35,527 nt of DNA, from assembly GCA_027007005.1 (NCBI GenBank), contig JALTFO010000009.1:1-35527 (forward strand), written 5' to 3'. The position numbers and the translations under genes were made by a program. Source of the DNA: Candidatus Bipolaricaulota bacterium (lineage in GTDB: Bacteria > Bipolaricaulota > Bipolaricaulia > UBA7950 > UBA9294). Shown piece by piece: positions 7,899 through 15,982 of this stretch (the stretch's first letter is position 1; the number at the start of each line of letters is the position of its first letter). The notes below the pieces were generated by a model that saw only the letters and a list, made by a program, of their open reading frames with translations, searched no databases and was not told the origin of the DNA.

Positions 7899-9801
7899 TC
7901 TCCTGCTTGAAATTGGGACTGACGGGATGCCGATCGACGAGGTCTCATCGCGTGCAGTGGAGCTTTCCCTGCGTGTTTATAAGGAAATGTCGGAGAATGG
8001 GCTACAGGAAGAGGGGATCCGCGTCATCTATACGCTTTGCCGAGTGGCACTGATCGTGCAAGAGGTGACGTGCCAAGATTCGAGCGTCGAAGAGGTACTG
8101 GAAAGTATCTCTCGGATTCTGGGGGGAATCATGACGACACTGACACGTCAAGGAGTGATGCGCAGTGATTCATCGCCCGCCACGTCCATCCGCCCGATCC
8201 AACACCTTGTTTGCCTGTATGGAGAGCAAGTCGTCCCGCTTCGTGTAGGAAACGTGATTGCAGATCGTGTAACACGCGGCCACTGGCGGACCAATCAGGA
8301 AGAAGAGATTACACTTTCGTCTGCTACCGATTACGAACAGGCACTTGCCAGGGGCGGGGTTATCGTTGACCAGGAGAGGCGCAAGAAAATGGTGAGGGAC
8401 GCCGTCGCCGTTGCTGCGAGTGAGGCGAGCGCATCCGTAAGGATTGATGAGCCACTCCTTGAGAAGATTGTTGATGGTAGGGAATACCCACAGCCAGTGA
8501 CTGGCAGAGTAAACCTGCCTTTTGATCTCCAGGTGCCGTTTGTGAATGCTGCACTACGTAAGGCGGGCTTCGTTTCTCTTGCCACGGGCCAGGAAAGCGT
8601 TGCTCGATTCATCGGATTTGCCGATGGCTCGGTCGATCGAGATGTCGTCCGTGGCGGCTACGAACGCGTGGCGCGAAGTGCATTGCGAGGCTGCAAGGCC
8701 CTGTTCTCGCGCGATCGGAAGGCGTCTTTAGCAGATCACGTTCGCAATCTGCGTGGGATTAGTGACGAATCGGGCTTGGGATCGTTGTGGGAGAAGACCG
8801 AGCGCCTACGCGCGCTCTCAGCGCAGATTGCACAAGCAATCGATGCCTCACAAGAAGCAGTCGATCGAGCAGCGTTCCTTTCGCAAGCAGACCTGGCGAC
8901 GTGGAGTGTGCGTGAGTTTCCATCACTGCATGGTCTTGCCGCTGCAATATACGCCAAGCTCGATGGTGAAGAGCTGGCAGTCTGTGATATGCTCGAAGAG
9001 GCAGCAGTTTTCACCTTGGAAACGGGTCAAGTTCCCACCCACAAGGAGGGCTTTGCTATCGCCATTGCGCAGAGGTACGACGATCTTTGTAGCTCGCTCT
9101 TGGCAGGAAGCGACATGCATGATGCGCAGGTGAACAGCGCAGCGGACGATCTGATCGGCTTAATGATCGCTGGAAGGGTAGACCTTGACCTTAACCTACT
9201 GCTTGATCTGGTGAGTGAGCAGTACCAAGTCCTCGTTCCCACGATGAAGCTAAGAGACCTAGAGGGTGCCCTTAGCATGTGCCTCGAAGATCACCTAGTT
9301 AAGTATCTTGAGACAAGTGAACAGATCACACTGCAAATCTCTTCGGCGATTCCACAGGAAGTGAGAGCTAACCCCTACCGCAGTAGCGTCTGTGCACAAG
9401 CGCTACAGGAGGCAAGCAGGCGGCAAGGGTTCTTATCATTACTCAATTCGTTTAGGAGTCTGGGAGCGCTCTTCCACGCCGAAACTAGGACTACGTTCGA
9501 CCCTGCCCTCTTTCAAGGGGAGAATGAGAGGGGCTTGTGGCGCGAATACCTGAAGGCAGAGGGAAAGCTCGAAAGCCTCCTAGCAGTGCTTGACTATAAA
9601 CAGGCGTTGGACCAGCTCGTAACTTTCACAAGAGCGATCGATCGCTACACGAAAGGTGTGGATTCACATACAGGATCAGTTGAAGTGAGAAATAATCGCC
9701 AGGGACTAATCGCCTCCGTTGTTAATCTGTTTACGCGCGTTGGCAACTTCGATGCGCTGTTGGCAATGGACGATCATGTACTAAGCGAAGATAAAAGATG
9801 A
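7891..9801 (+). CDS. glyS: Divergent glycyl-tRNA synthetase beta-like protein
   Basis: Family role: tRNA binding and recognition in alpha2-beta2 GlyRS. The 636 residues (family about 690) start MPDLLLEIGTDGMP, where LVEIGTEELP is usual. They retain SIRPIQHLVCLYGEQVVPLRVGN and a VTRGH motif near residue 131, a KTERL stretch near residue 302, and an HD-like region (HGLAAAIYAKLDGEE, later AIAIAQRYDDL) that matches the MGxxYAxxxGE and ADKxD blocks of GlyS. The DPFALRRAA motif is not found. Sequence drift parallels that of the alpha chain, which suggests the two co-evolve as a complex. The start overlaps glyQ by 8 nt and the end overlaps folB (ATGA). Confidence 0.72.
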   Translation: MPDLLLEIGTDGMPIDEVSSRAVELSLRVYKEMSENGLQEEGIRVIYTLCRVALIVQEVTCQDSSVEEVLESISRILGGIMTTLTRQGVMRSDSSPATSIRPIQHLVCLYGEQVVPLRVGNVIADRVTRGHWRTNQEEEITLSSATDYEQALARGGVIVDQERRKKMVRDAVAVAASEASASVRIDEPLLEKIVDGREYPQPVTGRVNLPFDLQVPFVNAALRKAGFVSLATGQESVARFIGFADGSVDRDVVRGGYERVARSALRGCKALFSRDRKASLADHVRNLRGISDESGLGSLWEKTERLRALSAQIAQAIDASQEAVDRAAFLSQADLATWSVREFPSLHGLAAAIYAKLDGEELAVCDMLEEAAVFTLETGQVPTHKEGFAIAIAQRYDDLCSSLLAGSDMHDAQVNSAADDLIGLMIAGRVDLDLNLLLDLVSEQYQVLVPTMKLRDLEGALSMCLEDHLVKYLETSEQITLQISSAIPQEVRANPYRSSVCAQALQEASRRQGFLSLLNSFRSLGALFHAETRTTFDPALFQGENERGLWREYLKAEGKLESLLAVLDYKQALDQLVTFTRAIDRYTKGVDSHTGSVEVRNNRQGLIASVVNLFTRVGNFDALLAMDDHVLSEDKR

Positions 9802-10181
9802 AATATAGGCTTACAAGCGCGCGCATCGAGGTCTGTGGAATCGAAGTCATCGGTTTCCACGGTTACTACGATGTAGAACGGACGAAAGGGAATCACTTCT
9901 TGATCGATCTGAGGGCAGAGGGTGACTTTCACTCTTGCCTTGAAAGCGATCGATTAAAGGAGTCCATCGACTATTCGAAGATGGTGCAGGTCGTTCGCGA
10001 TGTCAATCGGGCAAAAGACAATCTTCTCATCGAGTCCTTCGCCGATCGGATCGCAAACGCATTGCTCGATGGGTTCCCGCGCATGCAAAAGATTGCCGTA
10101 CGGGTGGAGAAGCTTCACCCAATGGGTCTGGGAAGAGTGAGATGTGCAGCGATAGAGCTGGAGAAAGAGAGGGAGAACTAG
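9798..10181 (+). CDS. folB: Dihydroneopterin aldolase
   Basis: Makes 6-hydroxymethyl-7,8-dihydropterin in folate synthesis. The 127 residues contain the FolB pattern IEVCGIEVIGFHGYYDVERTKG with the expected HG and Glu, then SIDYSKMVQVVRDV and LLIESFADRIANALL, and a C-terminal VRVEKLHP. Length is normal (about 120). It begins inside the last codons of glyS (ATGA overlap) and overlaps folK by 40 nt. No folP is nearby. Confidence 0.93.
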   Translation: MKYRLTSARIEVCGIEVIGFHGYYDVERTKGNHFLIDLRAEGDFHSCLESDRLKESIDYSKMVQVVRDVNRAKDNLLIESFADRIANALLDGFPRMQKIAVRVEKLHPMGLGRVRCAAIELEKEREN

Positions 10182-10675
10182 ACGACCTTGTCTACCTTGG
10201 ACTGGGGTCCAACGTGGGGAGCCGCCGCGAGCAGATAGATGCTGCTCTTGGATTCCTCGTGGAGAGTGGCGTGCACATTGTGCGACGCTCCTCCTTCTAT
10301 GAGACGGAGCCGGTCGGGTACACCGATCAGCCGTGGTTTCTAAACGCGGTTGTCGCGGTTAAGACTGATCTTTCTCCCTTGAAACTCCTTGTTCTGTGCA
10401 AAGAGGCCGAGCGTCGAGGAAACAGAGTACACTCCATCCGCTTTGGCCCACGCACGATAGACGTCGATATCCTGCTCTACAAGGGGCAGGCCTATCATGA
10501 CGACACCCTTCAGATTCCTCACCCTCGCATGCACGAGCGCCGATTCGTTCTTGTTCCGCTTGCCGAGATCGCCCCAGGGATTCATGTCCCGGGAGAGCAG
10601 ATGCAATACGCCGACATACTGGCGGGGCTCGATGAGAGAAAGAAGGTGGCAAAATCAAAGGAACACGCATTCTGA
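10142..10675 (+). CDS. folK: HPPK, hydroxymethyldihydropterin pyrophosphokinase
   Basis: Transfers pyrophosphate from ATP to the FolB product. The 177 residues contain YLGLGSNVGSR, ETEPVGYTDQPWFLNAVV, FGPRTIDVDILLY (the Mg and ATP binding DVDIL motif) and IPHPRMHERRFVLVPLAEIAP, all standard HPPK motifs. The only usual start codon is ATG 10142, 40 nt inside folB, which adds about 15 charged residues before the conserved domain. Its 3' end overlaps the proposed start of rng. Confidence 0.94.
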   Translation: MCSDRAGEREGELDDLVYLGLGSNVGSRREQIDAALGFLVESGVHIVRRSSFYETEPVGYTDQPWFLNAVVAVKTDLSPLKLLVLCKEAERRGNRVHSIRFGPRTIDVDILLYKGQAYHDDTLQIPHPRMHERRFVLVPLAEIAPGIHVPGEQMQYADILAGLDERKKVAKSKEHAF

Positions 10676-11898
10676 TAACGGTCGATACGACCGAGAAGCA
10701 CGTGAAGCGGACGCGCGTAGCGATCGTCGAAGACGACAAGTTGATGGAGATCTACTACGCACATCCGACGCAAGAGAACATTGTTGGCAACATCTACAAA
10801 GGAAAAGTGGAGGACGTCCTCCCCGGGTTAGGTTCGGCTTTCGTCAATGTGGGAGAGAAGAAGAGCCTCTTTCTTTCGAAGGGCGAAATAAACGATCAGA
10901 TAATGATCGAGAAGGGGTTCAAGCCGTGGCACGGTGCCGCTCCAATCAACAAACTTCTGCATGCTGGCCAGACGCTTACCCTGCAGGTGAGACGTGGGGG
11001 GATTGGATCGAAGAACCCGCAGGGGACGACGAAAATCAGCCTTCCCGGCCGGTTCTGGGTCTTCCTTCCCACGGAGGATCGCCTGGGGGTCTCCCGTCGT
11101 GTGGACAGCGTGCGCACACAGCGCCGTCTACGTCGCATCGCGCGTGACCTGAAGAAAGAAGGACAAGGGATGATCGCGCGTACGGCCGCCCAAACGGCGA
11201 GTAAGGAGGAGCTAACGCGCGACTATGAGCTGTTGGCACAAACCTGGGAGAGCATCGAATCAGCGGCGAAGTCGTCATCCGCGCCACAGCTTCTGTATAA
11301 GGGGATGGGACTTGTGCAGACGATCCTCCGCGATCGCCTCCTTCCTGACGTGGCAGAGGTGATCGTCGATTCAGAGTTCTTCTACGAGAAGATACAGTAC
11401 TTCCTGGACTACATGCACATGGAAGACTACAAGGAGCGCATCAGTCTGTATGAAGGGAAGGATCCACTCTTTCAACACCATCATCTAGAGGAACAGATTC
11501 AGCAGACGCAATCGCGGCGAGTCCCCCTGGACGACGGTGGTTCGATCGTGATCGACGAGACAGAGGCGCTGATCGCCATCGATGTTAACACCGGTGGTGA
11601 CGTACAGCACCGCAATCAGCGCACTGCGATCCTTAACACAAACCTGGAGGCCGCGTGCGAGATCGCGCGTCAGCTGCGCCTTCGTCAGATGAGCGGGATC
11701 GTTGTGGTCGACTTTGTGGATATGGACGACGCTAAAGACGAGCAAGCGCTGATCGACAAGGTGAAAGAGGAGCTGAAGAAGGACAGGATTTCCGCAGACT
11801 TCGTTGACTTAACGGGATTGGGGCTGGTGGAGATTACGCGTAAACGCGCTGGAGAGAGCCTCGCTGACATGCTGGAGAGCGCGCAGTTTGAGGCTTGA
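10654..11898 (+). CDS. rng: Ribonuclease G/E family, short form, possible ATC start
   Basis: Endoribonuclease for rRNA maturation and mRNA turnover. The S1-like start of the catalytic half is clear (NIVGNIYKGKVEDVLPGLGSAFVNVGEKKSLFL). The DNase I-like site has both acidic segments (VIDETEALIAIDVNTGG and VVVDFVDMDD) and NTNLEAACEIARQLRLR. The protein ends just after ITRKRAGESLADML, before the CPxC zinc-link and C-terminal domain of E. coli RNase G/E, so the shared tetramer interface element is missing. Start: GTG 10702 gives 398 residues but loses the first strand (RILITVD). The frame is open from 10636, and ATC 10654, 4 nt after AAGGTGG (10643-10649), gives 414 residues beginning (M)KGTRILITVD, as in homologues. 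GTG 10702 stays an alternative. Confidence 0.9.
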   Translation: MKGTRILITVDTTEKHVKRTRVAIVEDDKLMEIYYAHPTQENIVGNIYKGKVEDVLPGLGSAFVNVGEKKSLFLSKGEINDQIMIEKGFKPWHGAAPINKLLHAGQTLTLQVRRGGIGSKNPQGTTKISLPGRFWVFLPTEDRLGVSRRVDSVRTQRRLRRIARDLKKEGQGMIARTAAQTASKEELTRDYELLAQTWESIESAAKSSSAPQLLYKGMGLVQTILRDRLLPDVAEVIVDSEFFYEKIQYFLDYMHMEDYKERISLYEGKDPLFQHHHLEEQIQQTQSRRVPLDDGGSIVIDETEALIAIDVNTGGDVQHRNQRTAILNTNLEAACEIARQLRLRQMSGIVVVDFVDMDDAKDEQALIDKVKEELKKDRISADFVDLTGLGLVEITRKRAGESLADMLESAQFEA

Positions 11899-11923
11899 TC
11901 GGACGAGAATGAGCCGCTAGAAT
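11895..11923 (+). promoter_or_regulatory. Promoter of tRNA-Val
   Basis: TTGATC at 11895-11900, a 17-nt spacer and TAGAAT at 11918-11923 predict a transcript start near 11930, ten nt before the mature tRNA. The -35 box overlaps the rng stop codon. Confidence 0.65.
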
Positions 11924-11939
11924 AGAGGGGCTTAAAGTT

Positions 11940-12012
11940 GGGCGAATAGCTCAGTTGGGAGAGCGTTCGGGTCACATCCGAAAGGTCGCAGGTTCGAGCC
12001 CTGCTTCGCCCA
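11940..12012 (+). tRNA. tRNA-Val (anticodon CAC)
   Basis: A complete 73-nt cloverleaf. The acceptor stem is GGGCGAA with TTCGCCC; the D arm is GCTC...GAGC; the anticodon stem TTCGG/CCGAA has loop GTCACAT, giving anticodon CAC, which reads GUG. The variable loop is AGGTC, and the T arm is GCAGG-TTCGAGC-CCTGC. The discriminator is A and the 3' CCA is not encoded. No clear terminator follows, so it may be co-transcribed with the epimerase gene. Confidence 0.96.
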
Positions 12013-12108
12013 TGTTCCCGTTCTCGTCTCCAGCATGGCATTAACTGATACTCTATTTCAACATGATCTAGGTAGTGGTAGTTGCTGTTTCATCAGGGGG
12101 AAGAACGA

Positions 12109-13092
12109 ATGCGGGCACTGGTAACTGGAGGAACGGGGTTCATCGGTTCGAGTATCGTGCGCGCGCTTCTGGGTGAGGGATACGAAGTGCGTGCTCTTGT
12201 TCGCAGCGGGTCTCATACGGCGAACATCGACGGGCTGGATGTTGAGCGTGTCACCGGTGACATCACCGATTACTCATCTTTGAAGCGGGCCATGCGCGGT
12301 TGCACACAGGTCTTCCATGCTGCTGCCCTCTACTCGTTTTGGGTGACAACCCCCGGCCTCATCGAACACGTAAACGTTGATGGAACGAGGAATGTGTTGC
12401 AAGCGGCGCTGGAATCAGGAGCAAAGCGCGTCGTCTACACGAGCTCCGTCGCAGCGCTCGCCGTTCCACAGAGAGGGATCCCAGTCGATGAATCGACACC
12501 AGTCGACCCGAGGCAAATTATCGGAGCGTACAAGAAGAGCAAGTATGCAGCCGAGCAGGTAGTACTTGAGTATGCGAAGAAGCGACTACCTGTGGTAATC
12601 GTCAACCCGTCCTTCCCCGTTGGCCCGCGGGACATAAAACCGACACCGACCGGGCAGACGATCCTGGACTTTCTCAACCATCGCCTCCCGGCATATGTCG
12701 ATACCGGGATCAATGTCGTCGATGTGGAGGACGTAGCGCGTGGCCATCTCCTAGCGGCGGAGAAGGGGAGAACTGGAGAGCGTTACATCCTCGGGGGAAC
12801 GAACATGCCGATGAAGGAATTTCTCGGGATTTTGGAGGCGATAACAGGAATTAGCGCGCCGCGCGTGCAATTGCCGTATGCACCTCTCCTCGCGCTGTCG
12901 TACCTGAACGCAGGTTGGTGCAGGATGACGAAGACCACTCCCCGCATGACACCGGACACAATACGCATGTCGCGTCACTACATGTACTACGATCCAAGTA
13001 AGGCGATAAATGAGTTAGGGATGCCGCAGACTCCGCCCGAGGTGGCGTTGAAGAAGGCGGTCGAGTGGTTCACCGAACACCGGAAGAGTTGA
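12109..13092 (+). CDS. hpnA: HpnA-like NAD-dependent sugar epimerase/reductase
   Basis: Extended short-chain dehydrogenase of 327 residues, with the Rossmann motif VTGGTGFIGSSIVRAL at the start, YTSSVAAL, and the catalytic YKKSK (Tyr-x-x-x-Lys). The stretch VNPSFPVGPRDIKPTPTGQ and FLNHRLPAYVDTGINVVDVEDV closely matches HpnA, the hopanoid-associated epimerase. No other hopanoid gene (squalene-hopene cyclase, hpnCDE) is in the window, so the substrate is unknown; a dihydroflavonol-reductase-like role is an alternative. The start at ATG 12109 is chosen over TTG 12082 because it has AGGGGGAAG upstream and begins with the Rossmann strand. Confidence 0.8.
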   Translation: MRALVTGGTGFIGSSIVRALLGEGYEVRALVRSGSHTANIDGLDVERVTGDITDYSSLKRAMRGCTQVFHAAALYSFWVTTPGLIEHVNVDGTRNVLQAALESGAKRVVYTSSVAALAVPQRGIPVDESTPVDPRQIIGAYKKSKYAAEQVVLEYAKKRLPVVIVNPSFPVGPRDIKPTPTGQTILDFLNHRLPAYVDTGINVVDVEDVARGHLLAAEKGRTGERYILGGTNMPMKEFLGILEAITGISAPRVQLPYAPLLALSYLNAGWCRMTKTTPRMTPDTIRMSRHYMYYDPSKAINELGMPQTPPEVALKKAVEWFTEHRKS

Positions 13093-13274
13093 CCTGCATC
13101 ATATGAATTATTCACCACGAAGGGCACGAAGAACATGAATGGGGAAGAGTGGAGTGATCCTCTCGTTTTTCTTCTCCGAATCCCGAGTTCCGATTTCCCC
13201 GTTTCCCGCCTGCTTGATTTATGCTGTCGATTTACCTACTGTCTTGCGCTGCGATCAATCTATGAGGAGGAAGC
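13093..13274 (+). promoter_or_regulatory. Intergenic region and weak promoter candidate before sucC
   Basis: This 182-nt gap has no credible gene. It carries a short repeated ACGAAG unit (about 13116-13131). A possible promoter is TTGATT at 13214-13219, 17 nt, TACTGT at 13237-13242, which matches the consensus only moderately. The sucC ribosome binding site AGGAGG is at 13264-13269. Confidence 0.3.
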
Positions 13275-14444
13275 ATGAAGGTTCACGAATATCAGGCCAA
13301 GGAGTTGTTCTCTTCCTTTTCGATACCCGTTCCCGCAGGTCAGGTAGCCTCCACGCCACGCGAGGCAAGTGACGCCGCCGCCACGTTCTCCGGGCCGGTG
13401 GTGGTAAAGGCACAGATCTACGCTGGGGGGAGAGGGAAGGCTGGCGGGGTGAAGCTTGTTGATTCACCGAAGGCGGCGGAGGATGTGGCAAGAAAGATCC
13501 TCAATCATCCGCTTGTCACGCACCAGACAGGACCGGAGGGGCGGATGGTCAATCGCGTCCTTGTCGAGGAAGCAACGGATGTCAAGACGGAGATCTATCT
13601 TGGGATAACGATCGATAGATCTCACAGGCTTCCCGTGATCATGGCGAGCCCTGCCGGAGGGATGGAGATCGAGCAAATTGCCATGGATTCTCCGGAAAAG
13701 ATATTTAAGGAGTGGATCTCTCCAGAGATTGGCTTGCGCCCGTTTCAATCCTACCGACTTGCTCTTAAGCTTGGATTGAGTGCGCCGGAGACCAAACAGG
13801 TGGCCTTGATCATCGGGAATCTGTACCGCCTGTTTGTGGAGAAGGATTGCTCTCTGGTGGAGATCAACCCACTGGTCATAAGTAGCGATGGTGTGGCGAT
13901 CGCTCTTGATGCGAAGATCAACTTTGACGATAACGGTCTCTTCCGCCACCCGGAGATCGAGAAACTGCGCGACCCTAGCGAGGAGAATCAGCTAGAGCTA
14001 GAAGCAAAGAAGAACAACCTAAATTACATCAAGCTCGATGGTAATGTCGGTTGCCTGGTAAACGGCGCGGGCCTGGCGATGGCCACGATGGACTTGATCA
14101 AGCTTGCTGGAGCTGCTCCTGCCAACTTTCTCGATGTGGGAGGAAGCGCGAATGAGGAGATGATCCAGAAGGGTTTTTCGCTCCTATTATCAGATGCCGA
14201 TGTGAGAGCGGTGTTCATAAATATATTCGGTGGGATCCTACGCTGTGACATCCTTGCCCGTGGCATTGTTGCCGCTGTCAAACATCTTGAGGTAAACATC
14301 CCGGTGATCGTGCGTTTGGAGGGGACGAATGTTGAGGAAGGAAGAGAGATACTCGCTCAATCGGGGTTAGAGTTTCTTCGGGCGAAGGATCTCAACGAGG
14401 CCGCGACACTCATCGCTCAGGCGCTGCGGGGAGGAGAAGAATGA
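13275..14444 (+). CDS. sucC: Succinyl-CoA synthetase beta subunit
   Basis: With SucD it interconverts succinyl-CoA and succinate with nucleoside di/triphosphate. The 389 residues have the ATP-grasp N-terminus [20 protein letters not shown], the nucleotide-binding [19 protein letters not shown] segment ([12 protein letters not shown] type), LVEINPLVI with the metal-binding Glu/Asn, and the C-terminal CoA-ligase domain [18 protein letters not shown] and [12 protein letters not shown]. Length is normal (about 388). It overlaps sucD by 4 nt. In this cluster it links the 2-oxoglutarate oxidoreductase product to the fumarate reductase substrate and is the substrate-level phosphorylation step in the oxidative direction. 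Confidence 0.97.
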   Translation: MKVHEYQAKELFSSFSIPVPAGQVASTPREASDAAATFSGPVVVKAQIYAGGRGKAGGVKLVDSPKAAEDVARKILNHPLVTHQTGPEGRMVNRVLVEEATDVKTEIYLGITIDRSHRLPVIMASPAGGMEIEQIAMDSPEKIFKEWISPEIGLRPFQSYRLALKLGLSAPETKQVALIIGNLYRLFVEKDCSLVEINPLVISSDGVAIALDAKINFDDNGLFRHPEIEKLRDPSEENQLELEAKKNNLNYIKLDGNVGCLVNGAGLAMATMDLIKLAGAAPANFLDVGGSANEEMIQKGFSLLLSDADVRAVFINIFGGILRCDILARGIVAAVKHLEVNIPVIVRLEGTNVEEGREILAQSGLEFLRAKDLNEAATLIAQALRGGEE

Positions 14445-15307
14445 GCATTCTAGTTGACAAAGAGACACGTGTTTTGGTGCAGGGGATTACCGGCAGGGAA
14501 GGGAGCTTCCACACCCAGCAGATGCTCGCCTATGGGACGAACGTTGTAGCCGGAGTTACGCCGGGAAAGGGTGGACAGAGCGTACACGCTGTCCCAGTCT
14601 TCAACACCGTGGTCCAAGCGATGGTAGAAACCAAGCCGAACGCAGCGATGATCTTTGTACCTCCCAGGTTCGCTGCCGATGCCATTCTAGAAGCAGCAGA
14701 AGGTGGAATTGAGCTTGTCATCTGCCTTACTGAAGGTATCCCGGTGAACGACATGGTGCGTGTGCGCCGGTATCTTGATATTCGCGGCACAAAGCTCATT
14801 GGACCGAACACACCGGGGGTCATCTCGCCGGGCAAGTCGAAACTGGGGCTGATGGCCGGCTACATCCATCGCCAAGGTGGCGTAGGGGTGATGTCGCGCA
14901 GCGGCACGCTTACCTACGAAGCCGTGAATCAGCTATCGCAGCGGGGGATCGGGCAGTCGACGTGTGTGGGGATCGGGGGGGATCCGATCGTTGGTCTGTC
15001 ATTCACCGACCTGCTTGCTATGTTCGAGGACGATCCGCAGACAGAGGCAGTCGTGCTTATTGGCGAGATCGGCGGCAACGCGGAGGAGCAAGCGTCTCGT
15101 TACATCGCCGACAAATTCACCAAACCGGTCGTTTCGTTCATCGCCGGACGCACGGCGCCTCCCGGACGTCGCATGGGGCACGCAGGAGCGATTGTTACCG
15201 GCGGCACGGGTACGGCGACGGCGAAGATTGCCGCCTTAAGCGAGGCGGGAGTAACAGTTGTTGAGAGTCCAGCCCAGATAGGATCTGCAATAGCCGCTGT
15301 CATCTGA
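14441..15307 (+). CDS. sucD: Succinyl-CoA synthetase alpha subunit
   Basis: CoA-binding and phosphohistidine subunit. The 288 residues show [18 protein letters not shown] at the N-terminus, a Rossmann CoA-binding domain, [33 protein letters not shown], and the active-site [14 protein letters not shown] with the phosphorylated His. Length is normal. It ends 12 nt before the -35 box of the korC promoter, and no terminator lies between, so read-through into the next operon is likely. Confidence 0.97.
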   Translation: MSILVDKETRVLVQGITGREGSFHTQQMLAYGTNVVAGVTPGKGGQSVHAVPVFNTVVQAMVETKPNAAMIFVPPRFAADAILEAAEGGIELVICLTEGIPVNDMVRVRRYLDIRGTKLIGPNTPGVISPGKSKLGLMAGYIHRQGGVGVMSRSGTLTYEAVNQLSQRGIGQSTCVGIGGDPIVGLSFTDLLAMFEDDPQTEAVVLIGEIGGNAEEQASRYIADKFTKPVVSFIAGRTAPPGRRMGHAGAIVTGGTGTATAKIAALSEAGVTVVESPAQIGSAIAAVI

Positions 15308-15318
15308 AGGAACCCACC

Positions 15319-15347
15319 TTGACACGTGAGAAGAAAAGTGTTATACA
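15319..15347 (+). promoter_or_regulatory. Consensus promoter of the korC-malic enzyme operon
   Basis: TTGACA at 15319-15324, 17 nt, TATACA at 15342-15347 (TACAAT at 15344-15349 overlaps it). The perfect -35 box and ideal spacing make this the strongest promoter seen in the window. The predicted start is near 15354, giving a leader of about 85 nt before korC. Confidence 0.8.
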
Positions 15348-15360
15348 ATTTTCCTGCTGG

Positions 15361-15390
15361 TGTTTGTGAACGTGAGCACAAGCACAAACA
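15361..15390 (+). promoter_or_regulatory. Rex-like operator within an inverted repeat
   Basis: The 18-bp site TTGTGAACGTGAGCACAA at 15364-15381 matches the Rex consensus TTGTGAA-N4-TTCACAA at 12 of 14 defined positions, with the left half perfect. It starts just downstream of the -10 box, where a bound repressor would block transcription. A second, overlapping repeat pairs TGTTTGTG (15361-15368) with CACAAACA (15383-15390) and could form an 8-bp hairpin in the leader RNA. Rex senses the NADH/NAD ratio and commonly controls fermentation genes. No rex gene is in the window. Confidence 0.45.
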
Positions 15391-15439
15391 GCCTGCAATA
15401 CAAATACACAAGTTGTCTGCGACAATGAGGAGCGAATCG

Positions 15440-15982
15440 ATGCGAATGGAGATTCGGTTTGCAGGTTTCGGCGGCCAGGGAGTGATTTCTGCCGCCAAAA
15501 TCTCTGGACGGGCCGCTGCAATCAACGATAACCTAAACGCTGTTCTAACCCAATCGTACGGCCCAGAAGCACGCGGCGGTGCGTGTAACGCTAATGTAGT
15601 TATCTCGCAAGAGAGGATTGCCTATCCAGAAGTAACACTTCCTAATCTTTTGGTAATTCTATCTCAGGAAGCGTACACCACCTTTGGTTCAACCATCGCC
15701 CCGGGAGGAACGTTGATCGTTGATGAGAACTTGGTCGACGTGGGCAAGGTTCCAACTGGCGTTCACCTGTACAAGGTGCCGGCAACGAAACTGGCGGAAG
15801 AGTTAGGAAACAGGATCGTCGCCAATGTGGTCATGCTAGGAGCGGTCGTAGCTATGACCGGTATGGTGAGCAAGAATGCGATGCTGGATTCGGTGCGCGC
15901 CTCGGTTCCTGCTCGCTTCCTCGAATTGAACGAGCGCGCATTTGAAACCGGCTACAACTACGGGAGGAAGCTGAAATCATGA
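15440..15982 (+). CDS. korC: 2-oxoglutarate:ferredoxin oxidoreductase gamma subunit
   Basis: Gamma chain of the four-part 2-oxoacid:ferredoxin oxidoreductase. The 180 residues begin MRMEIRFAGFGGQGVISAAK, the family hallmark (GxGGQG), and contain TQSYGPEARGGACNANVVIS. ATG 15440 is chosen because GAGGAG lies 7 nt upstream and the length then matches the family; the longer frame from 15326 runs through the promoter and operator. It overlaps hdrA by 4 nt. Its partners korD, korA and korB lie 8 kb downstream in the same operon, separated by the Hdr/Mvh/Frd genes. Specificity for 2-oxoglutarate is inferred from the sucCD, fumarase and Frd neighbours. Confidence 0.9.
   Translation: MRMEIRFAGFGGQGVISAAKISGRAAAINDNLNAVLTQSYGPEARGGACNANVVISQERIAYPEVTLPNLLVILSQEAYTTFGSTIAPGGTLIVDENLVDVGKVPTGVHLYKVPATKLAEELGNRIVANVVMLGAVVAMTGMVSKNAMLDSVRASVPARFLELNERAFETGYNYGRKLKS

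Noticed and set aside
10497-11147. 216-codon frame across the folK/rng junction
   Set aside because: Shadow frame over two well-supported genes; composition is Arg/Ser-rich without a domain.
13139-13372. 77-codon frame across the sucC start
   Set aside because: It overlaps the ribosome binding site and start of sucC in another frame and has no motif.
15326-15439. Extended N-terminus of KorC
   Set aside because: It would be translated from the promoter and operator region, and homologues begin at MEIRFAGFGGQG.
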